Shown here: positions 37,695-45,788 of the stretch, in pieces | How the letters are laid out: each line of letters opens with the position of its first letter | Numbering within the stretch: the first letter of the stretch is position 1 | From: a virus | Length of the DNA: 58,232 nt | Direction: 5' to 3' (one strand) | IMG/VR virus record: IMGVR_UViG_3300044843_000700 | Location: 64,001 to 122,232 of that record | Notes under the pieces: model-generated | The model's database searches: none | The model's input: the letters and a program-made list of their open reading frames with translations, nothing else | What the model was told of the DNA's origin: nothing | Position numbers and translations under genes: made by a program

Positions 37695-38251
37695 TCTTTT
37701 ACGTTTGCTATGAGATTCTCCAGCTCCAGGTTAGGTTTCGAGCATAACTCTCCTACACTTTTGAGGATACCTTGCATCTCTATTTCGTCCTCTCGCCTTG
37801 TGGTCAAGAGTTCTGCATAGAGCTTGAAGTATCTTTCTGGGTATAGAAAGCTGTCGATATAACCAAGGTTACTAGCTCCGAAGAAAGCCCGGATCTTTCG
37901 TTTGAGATCCGGACTGAGCTTCGAATATTTACCAGCTAGGAAGTTCTCCCAGTCGGCTTTTATGTTGCTGAAATCAAATATGTAGACGCCCTTGTCATCA
38001 TCCGTCATTTTAAAGTCAAAGAACATGGGATGTCCCAAGAGTCTCTGCTTCTCATACTGACGGAATTCCTCATCTTTTCGCATGTGATACACACACACCA
38101 GCTTGCACTGGTCAAATGTGTATTGATTCTGCCATGCTGCATACGTTTGGATAGGTGTAACGCTATGACCGCGTTTCATATCCAGAGCTGGATAGAGGAA
38201 GATCCTGCTCTTCTGCACGTAATCTCGATACAAGGATTGTAGTCTTGACAT
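37667..38251 (-). CDS. Hypothetical protein, 194 aa
   Basis: The product is helical and rich in aromatic and charged residues. The N-terminus (MSRLQSLYRDYVQKSRIFLYP) is followed by mixed strands (CKLVCVYHMRKDEEF, GVYIFDFSNIKADW) and a helical C-terminus. There is no signal peptide, membrane segment or known motif. It lies just downstream of the PD-(D/E)XK nuclease gene in the recombination/replication operon, so a DNA-metabolism role is possible but unproven. Confidence 0.72.
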   Translation of the reverse strand: MSRLQSLYRDYVQKSRIFLYPALDMKRGHSVTPIQTYAAWQNQYTFDQCKLVCVYHMRKDEEFRQYEKQRLLGHPMFFDFKMTDDDKGVYIFDFSNIKADWENFLAGKYSKLSPDLKRKIRAFFGASNLGYIDSFLYPERYFKLYAELLTTRREDEIEMQGILKSVGELCSKPNLELENLIANVKDLRMNQKIA

Positions 38252-38263
38252 AAATGCTTGTGG

Positions 38264-39298
38264 TTAAAGTAGTACTTGGCTTGTCGCTAATTCGTACGGC
38301 AAGTCATATCTCCTACTTGTGTAATGCCACTCTGCTTCTTTAAGTTTACCATCAAGCTTTTCCTTCCATTGCTGCATAGTTTCAGGTGATACCCGGAAAG
38401 GATATACCTGTCTGTACTTGTCTACAACAATAAAGGTAAACTCGATTCGCCATTCAGACTCATCGATACCATTACTACGTAGGAATTCATGTCTTACCAT
38501 GATATCGTACAGGGCAGCTTGCATCCATAGGTTCCAGAAGTCTATGGTCTCTTTAAAGTCGGTCAACGATTTGCTCGTTGTCTTTAGGTCATTGATCCGG
38601 ATAAGCTTCTGTTCGAAGTCTACCTTCACATTGTCCAAGATACCTTTTACTCCGAAAGAGTAACCTTCGATTTCTGCGTGAATAGGAAGCTCGTTAAACA
38701 CCTGTACAGTTTCTGCATCGGCTGATATGCCGAGCAGATCATTAACCTCTGGGTGCTGTTTGAGTAGCTCTGCGACTTCAGTGCAGTATTCAAGCGTGGG
38801 AATGTCAACAATATCTTTTCCTTCTCGCTTAAGCAAGAACTGGAAGTATTCTTTGTTGGCATCTGTCAAGATCTTTTCAAGGCGCTGCTCATCCGTTTTA
38901 AGGGATTGGTGCAGGTTTATCTCCTTGAGAATCTCTAGGATTTTGTCCTTGTAATCAGCCAGGTTCGGTGGAAGATTTACTTCTCCTTCTGCCGGTGGAT
39001 TTTCTAGGTAGTGAGTGAGAATCTTTTCTACTACCTTTTTGGGATTGTCACTCGGCATATTACCGGGTAACAATAGAAACTGTTTATCGAAGCTACCATT
39101 ATCAAGAAGTAGGCAGTGTATCACCTTTCCTTGTAGTAACGCCGGTGTAGTTTCATCATCACGCTGTCTAAGAACATAATGTTTATAGAACAGCTGAGGA
39201 GCATAAACAAGCTTGTTAAGGCCAGAATAGCTCATGAAGAACTTATTCGCATAGAACTCGTCCTCGAGTAATCTTTTATCTACAGCTGTCTCATTCAT
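38264..39298 (-). CDS. PD-(D/E)XK superfamily nuclease
   Basis: The 344-residue product has the RecB/Cas4-type nuclease layout: an early helix with GKVIHCLLLD (H61), then GILD (D222) and RINDLKTT (D237, K239), the D...DxK metal-binding core. The N-terminus (SYSGLNKLVYAPQLFYKHYV) is typical of phage exonucleases of this type. It probably acts as a 5'-3' exonuclease or end-processing nuclease in recombination, matching the Sak4-like ATPase, RuvC-like resolvase and ssDNA-binding candidate in the same operon. It overlaps the next gene upstream by 8 bases. Confidence 0.85.
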   Translation of the reverse strand: MNETAVDKRLLEDEFYANKFFMSYSGLNKLVYAPQLFYKHYVLRQRDDETTPALLQGKVIHCLLLDNGSFDKQFLLLPGNMPSDNPKKVVEKILTHYLENPPAEGEVNLPPNLADYKDKILEILKEINLHQSLKTDEQRLEKILTDANKEYFQFLLKREGKDIVDIPTLEYCTEVAELLKQHPEVNDLLGISADAETVQVFNELPIHAEIEGYSFGVKGILDNVKVDFEQKLIRINDLKTTSKSLTDFKETIDFWNLWMQAALYDIMVRHEFLRSNGIDESEWRIEFTFIVVDKYRQVYPFRVSPETMQQWKEKLDGKLKEAEWHYTSRRYDLPYELATSQVLL

Positions 39299-40424
39299 TA
39301 GTTTCTGCTTTTTCAGTTACAGGAGCTGCTGTTTGAGATGCTAACTTGGCTTGACGGATTCGGTCTGCTCTTTCGATTGCTTCAGTGAGATCATCATTGG
39401 GTTCGATATCTTTTACCCGGAAGAATGTAGATGATAAATCATCTGACATGTCCTCTTTTACAAGCTTCATCAAGAGTGGTAATTCTTCTGTACCTATGGC
39501 ATTAATCCTGGTGCAGATTTCAATTACTTCATCTAGTGTTAAAGACTCGCCGGTACTAATATCGAAGAAACTGCAGAGTGAGCGGAAGTTGACATGATCT
39601 TTTTCCTTGCGGTTATTGATCTGTGATGAGTGGTTCTTGAGTAGGAGCAGCAAATATATAGCGGATTTTTGGTAATCGCAATTAGCCATAAGCTCCATTG
39701 CTAACACATGATTGTTATTATCCTCAGACTCAAACATTTTGACTGCTTCATGATACATCTCTTCCGTCATTACATTGGATGAGTTAATGATGGCCAAAAG
39801 ATTATTCTGGTAGACAATCGGCTTCATCGTGTCCAGGATCTTGTCGAAATCTCTGAGCTTTTTATCTTCAGAAATCCAAACGTGCATGCTGTTAGTAGGA
39901 CTGTTTACAGTTTGCTTAACCCAACGATAGTTTTGATCCGCTGCTCCAGTTCTCACTGCTCTCTGAACATTGTAGCCATAAAGTACAACCAGGTCGAATG
40001 TGTCATCTTTGGAAAGCTCTTGCTTTATAGCCAAGGTTCCAAGATTTCCTACTGAGTAGTTTTTATCTATCCAGTTAAGACACTCTTCCACTGTGATGTA
40101 TTGTGAGATATATTCTTCTTGAACAATTTCTTGCTCGGTGTTATCACCCTTGATAATTACCGTAGCATTATCCGGGGTTTTACCTACGGACATTCCCGTA
40201 GCCTCACACAATTGTTTTACCTTAAAGCGTGGGACAGTACATCCCGGCATGAAGAAGATTTTATCTGAGGCGCTGAACTGATACTCTGTAGTATCAGCCA
40301 GCACTTCAGAAATTGCTCCTTCTGCTAGTTCGCTTTTGTATAAAGCCAATCGAGTGGTAAACTGGATACCTTCTTGTGTGATATCCGTGATGACGATTTG
40401 CTTCTTGAAAAGTTCTCTTAGCAT
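39291..40424 (-). CDS. Hypothetical protein next to AAA+ gene, 377 aa
   Basis: The product is soluble and mostly helical in its C-terminal half. The last 40 residues are Ala/Glu/Thr-rich and probably disordered. A possible beta domain lies at about 50-110 (FFMPGCTVPRF, ATVIIKGDN). No catalytic motif is recognised. The gene sits between the MoxR-type ATPase and the nuclease with tight spacing, so it may be a client or partner of the MoxR/VWA pair; this is inference from position. Confidence 0.7.
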   Translation of the reverse strand: MLRELFKKQIVITDITQEGIQFTTRLALYKSELAEGAISEVLADTTEYQFSASDKIFFMPGCTVPRFKVKQLCEATGMSVGKTPDNATVIIKGDNTEQEIVQEEYISQYITVEECLNWIDKNYSVGNLGTLAIKQELSKDDTFDLVVLYGYNVQRAVRTGAADQNYRWVKQTVNSPTNSMHVWISEDKKLRDFDKILDTMKPIVYQNNLLAIINSSNVMTEEMYHEAVKMFESEDNNNHVLAMELMANCDYQKSAIYLLLLLKNHSSQINNRKEKDHVNFRSLCSFFDISTGESLTLDEVIEICTRINAIGTEELPLLMKLVKEDMSDDLSSTFFRVKDIEPNDDLTEAIERADRIRQAKLASQTAAPVTEKAETNE

Positions 40425-40431
40425 AGTGTCT

Positions 40432-41922
40432 TTATTTCATTGCCATTTTCACAACTTCCGGGTTGGTCATCATCTTCTGGAACTTCTGCTTGTTGCCATT
40501 GAGGATCTTCTTCACCACATGATACTTTATATCGTTGGCAAAGGTTTCCTCATCTGTTACCAGACGCGTTAAGCGATCGATTTCCTTCTGAGTAATACCT
40601 ACCTTTTCTGCGTGATAAAGGCTGTAGTTAATGATACGAGTACCCATGATGCTCGCGATGTCTGCTCGGTAATCATTACCACGACCAATTGTGTTTCTCA
40701 GTTCACCCATGATATAGGCTTCGTTATCATGAAGCAAAATATCTTTAGGGCTAAGCATTTTATCAAGCTTGTTATTGATGAAGCTTGTAAACATGCTTGA
40801 GAATTCTATTCCTACAGATCCTTCTCCGATCATTTGAATCAGTGGGAGCTGTTCTTCAAACTTAGGGATAGAGCTGATACTGTTGAAGAAGTTCGTGATA
40901 GAACGAGCATTTACTTTGCTGTTCACCAGTTCTGGATGCATCAACATGAAGTTGATACAACGAGTGTCGATTTGAGACATCTCAGCCCACTTAGCCCAAA
41001 CCTCGACATCATACTTCAGATTAACGCTAATGAAGCGTGTACGCTGAGCTGTATCGATGGTATTTACTAAGTAGTCTCCGTTATCCGGATTCGCAGTAAG
41101 GATGATGTGCCAGTCCTTTGGAAGCTTCCAGGAGATGTACTCTTGGCGATCCACCAATTCCATTACGGCCTGAATGAATCGGATGTCTGCACGATTCCAG
41201 TCATCCAAGATAAGGATTCCTCCTCCTTGTTTGTCTGCAATCCATTCCGGCGGACAGTACGACATACGCTTCTGACCAGTGAATTCGTATCCTCGCTTTA
41301 CATACTCTTCTACAGCATGTTCATCTGCCCAGATACATTCGTTGGAGTTCATAGATACTACATCTACGATTCCGACTTCTCCTTGGATAGTCACCGGTTC
41401 TTCCACTTCCATTTCAACCATTTCAGTGATTGTCACCGGCACTTCTTTTTCAACAAGCTTAGGCACCTTGGTTTCGACTTCCTTTGTAACGAAGCGCCCG
41501 TTTTCCAGCACTTGTTTCTTGGTAACCTTCACCTCGAACTCCTGGACCTGTTGCTTCTCCATACGGGTCACCTCCTTTGGCACAGTCTTTTTGACCTTTT
41601 GCATTTCCACTTTGCTGGAGGATACCGGAGTAGAGGTTACATTTGTTCCTGTTTTGCAGAGCTGGAACTGGCGAATAGGAAATCCTACTAAGTCACCAAG
41701 CTCTTCGATCTGCGCAAGGTTTAACTTTACAAAGTTTAAACCTTGTTCGTTTGCCATCTGGAGGATAGAGCTAGTCTTTCCGATCCCTGACTCACCGATT
41801 ACCTCTACGGAAACAGAGTTTTTCCCTTGTTCCTGCAGGAATCGGTTGTTGCTAATAATGTGGGCCATGAACCCTTTCAATTCATCGATGTTCAGGCTTA
41901 CTTGATTTTGTACGTTGCTCAT
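40432..41922 (-). CDS. MoxR-type AAA+ ATPase
   Basis: The 496-residue product has Walker A GESGIGKT (43-50) and Walker B GGGILILDDWNR (D240, D241), followed by the sensor-type IILTANPDN and an arginine-rich TAQRTRF. This fits the MoxR/dynein-like AAA+ ATPases that act as chaperones with VWA proteins. Between the Walker motifs there is an unusual insertion of about 100 residues (95-195), very rich in Val, Lys and Glu with repeated KxVxKEV-like units. The VWA/metallopeptidase gene lies 1 base upstream in the operon, making a classic MoxR-VWA pair that would remodel another complex by ATP hydrolysis. Confidence 0.88.
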   Translation of the reverse strand: MSNVQNQVSLNIDELKGFMAHIISNNRFLQEQGKNSVSVEVIGESGIGKTSSILQMANEQGLNFVKLNLAQIEELGDLVGFPIRQFQLCKTGTNVTSTPVSSSKVEMQKVKKTVPKEVTRMEKQQVQEFEVKVTKKQVLENGRFVTKEVETKVPKLVEKEVPVTITEMVEMEVEEPVTIQGEVGIVDVVSMNSNECIWADEHAVEEYVKRGYEFTGQKRMSYCPPEWIADKQGGGILILDDWNRADIRFIQAVMELVDRQEYISWKLPKDWHIILTANPDNGDYLVNTIDTAQRTRFISVNLKYDVEVWAKWAEMSQIDTRCINFMLMHPELVNSKVNARSITNFFNSISSIPKFEEQLPLIQMIGEGSVGIEFSSMFTSFINNKLDKMLSPKDILLHDNEAYIMGELRNTIGRGNDYRADIASIMGTRIINYSLYHAEKVGITQKEIDRLTRLVTDEETFANDIKYHVVKKILNGNKQKFQKMMTNPEVVKMAMK

Positions 41923-41923
41923 G

Positions 41924-43129
41924 CTAATTTAACTTGATGGTTGCTCCTGGTAAATGATCTGTTTCGTTTGATTGTGTAGAAAGCACCCACAACACACGGC
42001 CCTTTACAGTTTCCGGTGCTGGAGCTTCGCCATCTGTTAAGTAAACAAGACAGCTGTACTTTCTGGTGTTTGCATTGTAGTAGTCTACAACCGGGTCAAA
42101 ACTGGTTCCACCTCGACCATAGATTTTGTACTCTGCTTTGGGGTCGTATGCTTCTATCTTTTGAATAGCGGCATCAGCGTGCACTACAGTTACATCAGCT
42201 CCTGTTTTGTAGATGTGATGGATCTCTTGCATAAACTCCAAGAGTTCTTTATCACTTACAGAACCGGATGTATCTAGTGCTACGAGAACATGTCTTTTCG
42301 GTTTTATCTTAAGACCAGGATTGTCCTCGTATCGTTTGTTATACTTACGACGAGTTTTCTTGGTGAAGATCTTTACAGATCCTCCAGCAAATCGTCTTAA
42401 GTAACCTCTCCAATCAAACTTTGGAGGCTCGATGTGATTAAGCTTTTCCAAGATGCTTGCAAATTCACCGGGAACAGTGCCGCGGCTTTTCTGAATCTGT
42501 TCTGCTACCTCGTTTAACACATGCTTAGTTTGGTTATGGATAAGCTTTTGTGTTGCTTCATCCAAATCACTGGCGTTCCAAGAGGAATGATCAGGTAAAT
42601 TAATATCTTCTGGACCACCAGGTCCTTGGCAAGTGCACACGCCTTCTCCTGCAGCCATAGCGGCTAGCTGGATATTCAAGTTAGGGCAATTACCCTTTTC
42701 CTTAGCTTCCTTAAGCTTTTCGTAGTAGTAGTGTGTACCTTTCTTGGGTTCAAGATTCAGCTCTGGATAAAGATCCAGCTTCTGTCCTCCTGGTGGTAAA
42801 TAATCATCTTTGATGTACTGGTTAATTTCCAAGTCCATGGCGATGTTGGCTAGCTCCTTATCATCAAAATGACTGTAGTCAGTAAGATGAAAGAAGCCTA
42901 TATGCAGGAGCTCGTGTTTGAGCAATCCTTTTCTGTGAGGAACTGCCAAGCTCTTCCAGAATTCCTCGTTGATCAACAAATTGTAGTTGATTCCAGAGAG
43001 GCATACCCCTGCTGTGGGTACTTGTTTGCTCCACTTTTTGTTGAGCATGATTAAGAAGAGGCCGTAGAACGGTTCTTCCATCATCAAATCCTTGCCGGCT
43101 TTAGCCAGGCTTTCGTCTTTAGTCTGCAT
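41924..43129 (-). CDS. Metallopeptidase-like and VWA domain protein
   Basis: The 401-residue product has two parts. The N-terminal part has KHELLHIGFFHL (HELLH at 72-76) and ANIAMDLEIN, the DUF2201-type putative metallopeptidase pattern. The C-terminal part is a von Willebrand A domain with MIDAS motif LVALDTSGSVSD (D286, S288, S290) and a later LTDGEAP. The middle has a CTCQGPGGP segment. VWA proteins bind partners through Mg and work with MoxR ATPases, encoded immediately downstream. The pair is common in crAss-like phages, but its target is not known. Whether the HELLH site is active cannot be told from sequence. Confidence 0.87.
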   Translation of the reverse strand: MQTKDESLAKAGKDLMMEEPFYGLFLIMLNKKWSKQVPTAGVCLSGINYNLLINEEFWKSLAVPHRKGLLKHELLHIGFFHLTDYSHFDDKELANIAMDLEINQYIKDDYLPPGGQKLDLYPELNLEPKKGTHYYYEKLKEAKEKGNCPNLNIQLAAMAAGEGVCTCQGPGGPEDINLPDHSSWNASDLDEATQKLIHNQTKHVLNEVAEQIQKSRGTVPGEFASILEKLNHIEPPKFDWRGYLRRFAGGSVKIFTKKTRRKYNKRYEDNPGLKIKPKRHVLVALDTSGSVSDKELLEFMQEIHHIYKTGADVTVVHADAAIQKIEAYDPKAEYKIYGRGGTSFDPVVDYYNANTRKYSCLVYLTDGEAPAPETVKGRVLWVLSTQSNETDHLPGATIKLN

Positions 43130-43544
43130 AGTCCAGCTTTACTTCTATTGATTTGAGGTAGTCGTATCCTATATCTCGAAGATCTTTTAATACCTGAGTA
43201 TTGATACGCTCTACCAATAATTGTACATGTTCTTTTGGAGCCTTGTGAGTTACTCCTGCTTCAGAAATCTGCTTGAATGTCACTGTGGAGTCAAAGGGTA
43301 TACCATTTTCCTTCATGACATTTACTACGGTTGGAGCATGCGTATTCCACATACCTATCCCGGCTGCTGATTCTTTACGTAGCAATAAGGTCTTAACGAT
43401 ATTAGGTAAGACTTCTATGTTCTCAAGGCTTGTGAGAGCGAGTACAACGTTTTCCTGATCTTCAGAATTAAGCATTCCTAGCAGAGTGTCATAGTCGTAA
43501 TCGACGTGTTCAGGTATCATACTACAAATTGTTTCTGCGTGCAT
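43119..43544 (-). CDS. Hypothetical protein, 141 aa
   Basis: The product is mostly helical with no Cys motif or membrane segment. It overlaps the VWA gene by 11 bases and the RuvC-like gene by 23 bases. A second ATG (43520) right after the RuvC-like stop would remove the upstream overlap and give 133 residues; both starts are possible. Function not recognised. Close coupling to the VWA gene suggests co-expression with the MoxR/VWA module. Confidence 0.7.
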   Translation of the reverse strand: MHAETICSMIPEHVDYDYDTLLGMLNSEDQENVVLALTSLENIEVLPNIVKTLLLRKESAAGIGMWNTHAPTVVNVMKENGIPFDSTVTFKQISEAGVTHKAPKEHVQLLVERINTQVLKDLRDIGYDYLKSIEVKLDYAD

Positions 43545-44043
43545 ATTCTGCCATCAGTACTGCATCAATAAGACCGTCATGAGGCTTTGTTGCTTTTTCA
43601 CCAAAGGTGAGTTTAAGGTCCGGAAACAATCTCTTGATAGCTACCAAAGCCATAGCTTTAGTGTCTCTCACAGATGTTTTACCGGTCTTGCTTGGCCTGG
43701 AGATTTCTTCCACGCCTTGAAACATTGTCTTCTGCCAGTCTTTAGCATTAACTTTTGTGTAAGGAATGCCTTGACAGATACACTTCATTTCTACAGCACC
43801 GGCTTGATTCCCCATAGAGAAAGCCGTTTGCTTAGATGATCCGAATATTACACCTAGCTTTTCAAATACTATGTGAGGTTTTTCCGAATCACTACACATC
43901 CTTGATAAGATGCGACTGAGCTCATGGTAATCAAGCTCAGTTTTTATTTTTGGCATGGGCCATGTCACGATTTTTCCATCGTGTATTGCTGCGATAGCAC
44001 CGTCTTTTCCGATGTCTATTCCTACATAGATCTTGTTACTCAT
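43522..44043 (-). CDS. RuvC-like Holliday junction resolvase
   Basis: The 173-residue product shows the RNase H-fold resolvase pattern: first strand YVGIDIGKDGAIAAI (D10), central HIVFEKLG (E61) and C-terminal KPHDGLIDAVLMAEYA (D156, D160). A Q/S-rich GSSKQTAFSMGNQAG helix precedes the third strand, as in phage and poxvirus-type RuvC homologues. It would cut four-way or branched junctions during recombination, replication or packaging. Its ATG overlaps the primase gene by 4 bases. Confidence 0.85.
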   Translation of the reverse strand: MSNKIYVGIDIGKDGAIAAIHDGKIVTWPMPKIKTELDYHELSRILSRMCSDSEKPHIVFEKLGVIFGSSKQTAFSMGNQAGAVEMKCICQGIPYTKVNAKDWQKTMFQGVEEISRPSKTGKTSVRDTKAMALVAIKRLFPDLKLTFGEKATKPHDGLIDAVLMAEYARRNNL

Positions 44044-45032
44044 ATGTTGAGAGCTTTGCGTAGTAACGGAGTGACAGCTTCCCGGATTTTATCCAGACCA
44101 TGCTCTTTTATGGCATCTGAAATGTCTTTCTCTATTTCCAGGTGCACGTAGTTCATACCATACCGGTCACTGTATTTCTTCATGGCAGCTATTCCAGCTT
44201 CATCATTATCAAACAATGTGCACACGTTTTTGTATTTGTGTCTGTATGCTGTGATTACATGTTCTCCGATGAGTGTGTTTTCGCTGTCTGGAGCTACTTG
44301 TTCTACGTTGGCATATCCCAGTTTTCTGAGAGCCATCATATCTTTAAGTGAGCTGCAGATAACCAGGTATTCTTTCTGATACGTTAGCTGATCTGTTCCT
44401 TGTATGTACTCCTTTACTTTGATGAATTTGTTGTCTGTTACTTTCGGCTGGTAGATCTTATACAAGCTACCATCGTTTCGGAAGTAGCCATAGATATACT
44501 GACCTTTTATTACGAGCTCTTTTAACTCACCGTCTTCTTCCTTGGTCATCTTGTATGACTCTAGAGGCTGTACATTGTAGTACTCCAAATCCTTGGAGCC
44601 TATCTTATACTTGTTCCAGTAGTTTTTATCAAGAGTATTCCAGCTCCGTGCGGTAAACTCTGTTACCTTGTACTTGGCTCGGATCTTAAATTCTCGTAAG
44701 CTATAATCTTCTTTGTTGTTCAACATCCACTGATTATAGTCTTCGATAATCTTATGAGCAGCCTCACCACGAGTGGTAAGACTGAACATCATTTGCACAA
44801 GAGTAACACCATCTCCAGACCGATCCTGTGAGGAAAAGTCTTTGAACTTGTAGGCTCCAGCTGATTTGGCGTAGTAGATAAACATCGATGGGTTCTTCTC
44901 CGTAGGATTGAACACAGATGTGATCTTTATGTCTTGACCAGACAGCTTTTCGCTAAGCTTCAAGTAGTACTCGAATACCCATTCTCTCGGTACTTCGTTA
45001 AGATTTGCTATGAGAGATCGTGTTCTTAGCAT
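44040..45032 (-). CDS. DnaG-type primase with Toprim domain
   Basis: The 330-residue product has an N-terminal region with FNPTEKNPSMFIY and KFKDFSS, resembling the CHC2 zinc-binding domain but without its cysteines. A Toprim domain follows: YLVICSSLKDMMAL (223-235) and CTLFDNDEAG (D275, D277). The usual first-strand glutamate of Toprim is replaced here by serine (S227/S228). It should make RNA primers at the fork with the DnaB-type helicase encoded upstream. The ATG comes a few bases after an intrinsic terminator, so expression depends on read-through or a start within the gap. Confidence 0.82.
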   Translation of the reverse strand: MLRTRSLIANLNEVPREWVFEYYLKLSEKLSGQDIKITSVFNPTEKNPSMFIYYAKSAGAYKFKDFSSQDRSGDGVTLVQMMFSLTTRGEAAHKIIEDYNQWMLNNKEDYSLREFKIRAKYKVTEFTARSWNTLDKNYWNKYKIGSKDLEYYNVQPLESYKMTKEEDGELKELVIKGQYIYGYFRNDGSLYKIYQPKVTDNKFIKVKEYIQGTDQLTYQKEYLVICSSLKDMMALRKLGYANVEQVAPDSENTLIGEHVITAYRHKYKNVCTLFDNDEAGIAAMKKYSDRYGMNYVHLEIEKDISDAIKEHGLDKIREAVTPLLRKALNI

Positions 45033-45037
45033 AATAT

Positions 45038-45068
45038 AAAAATAAGGGAGAGCTTGCGGCCCTCCCTT
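45038..45068 (-). terminator. Intrinsic terminator or attenuator before primase gene
   Basis: On the reverse strand a stem of AAGGGAG paired with CTCCCTT, with an inner GC/GC pair and a 5-base loop, is followed by TTATTTTTATATT. It lies between the putative ssDNA-binding protein gene and the primase ATG at 45032, with the T-run touching the start codon. Confidence 0.85.
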
Positions 45069-45087
45069 TATTATTGTTTCACTCAGA

Positions 45088-45771
45088 TTAAAGCTTGAAG
45101 TCGCTGCTTACTTTAGAGCTGTCAGCTTGTTCTCCTCCTTCGAAGCTTGATACATTCTCCACGTTTTTCTTGCGGATATGATCAGCCGGGTTGAACTTCA
45201 TGACTTTGTCTTTAGCTTTGCCGACACCTTCGAAAGGTACTCCAGCTTTGCTGAACTTAGGAAGGAACAAGTCGTAGTTAGTGTAACCTTCTTTGTTCAA
45301 ATATTCTTTACCTGCTACACAGGCATTCATCCACTTACCTTTGAAAGGCTTGTCCTCATTGAATTTTCTCATGAGTGACTCGATGGTAGGATGTTTTCCA
45401 TCTTGATCTTCCAACCAAGATAGACAGTCAAGCTCTATACAGAGTGTTTTCAAGAACTTGAGCATGTCCTGGTCACGGCTTACCGGGATACCAGATTTGG
45501 TTGTTCCATCAGCGAATGCGTATTCGCTTGCTTTGATTCGACCCACTTGCCCCTTGTAACGACCAAGAGATTCGTTTGCCTTATCAATGAAGAAGCCTTC
45601 AAAATCTTCTCCCATATCCTCTCCTTCACAGTGAAGTACGATGTGTAGGCCACCTGGTTTAAACTTGAACTCCTCCAGTTCTACACTGTGGATAGTCAAA
45701 GTTTGGTTGCCTGGCTGCAGTATTTTAGGAGTCGAGCTTCCTCCGGTCTTGATGTCTTTCGTGTTTAACAT
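45088..45771 (-). CDS. Putative single-stranded DNA-binding protein
   Basis: The 227-residue product starts with a beta-rich region (LTIHSVELEEFKFKPGGLHI, then VLHCEGEDMGEDFEGFF) compatible with an OB fold. The body is charged, and the C-terminal tail is Ser/Glu/Asp-rich and ends in an aromatic-containing DFKL, as many phage ssDNA-binding proteins have acidic tails. It lies between Sak4-like ATPase and primase genes and is followed by a terminator, which fits a highly expressed SSB. No decisive motif is seen, so this rests on composition and context. Confidence 0.6.
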   Translation of the reverse strand: MLNTKDIKTGGSSTPKILQPGNQTLTIHSVELEEFKFKPGGLHIVLHCEGEDMGEDFEGFFIDKANESLGRYKGQVGRIKASEYAFADGTTKSGIPVSRDQDMLKFLKTLCIELDCLSWLEDQDGKHPTIESLMRKFNEDKPFKGKWMNACVAGKEYLNKEGYTNYDLFLPKFSKAGVPFEGVGKAKDKVMKFNPADHIRKKNVENVSSFEGGEQADSSKVSSDFKL

Positions 45772-45788
45772 GATATTGACGTTGATGG

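Noticed and set aside
41107-41905. Two long forward frames (194 and 208 codons) opposite the MoxR-type ATPase gene
   Set aside because: They are antisense shadows of the Val/Lys/Glu repeat insertion. The products are Ser/Thr/His/Phe-rich with no domain, overlap each other, and have no start context, whereas the reverse frame has clear Walker motifs.
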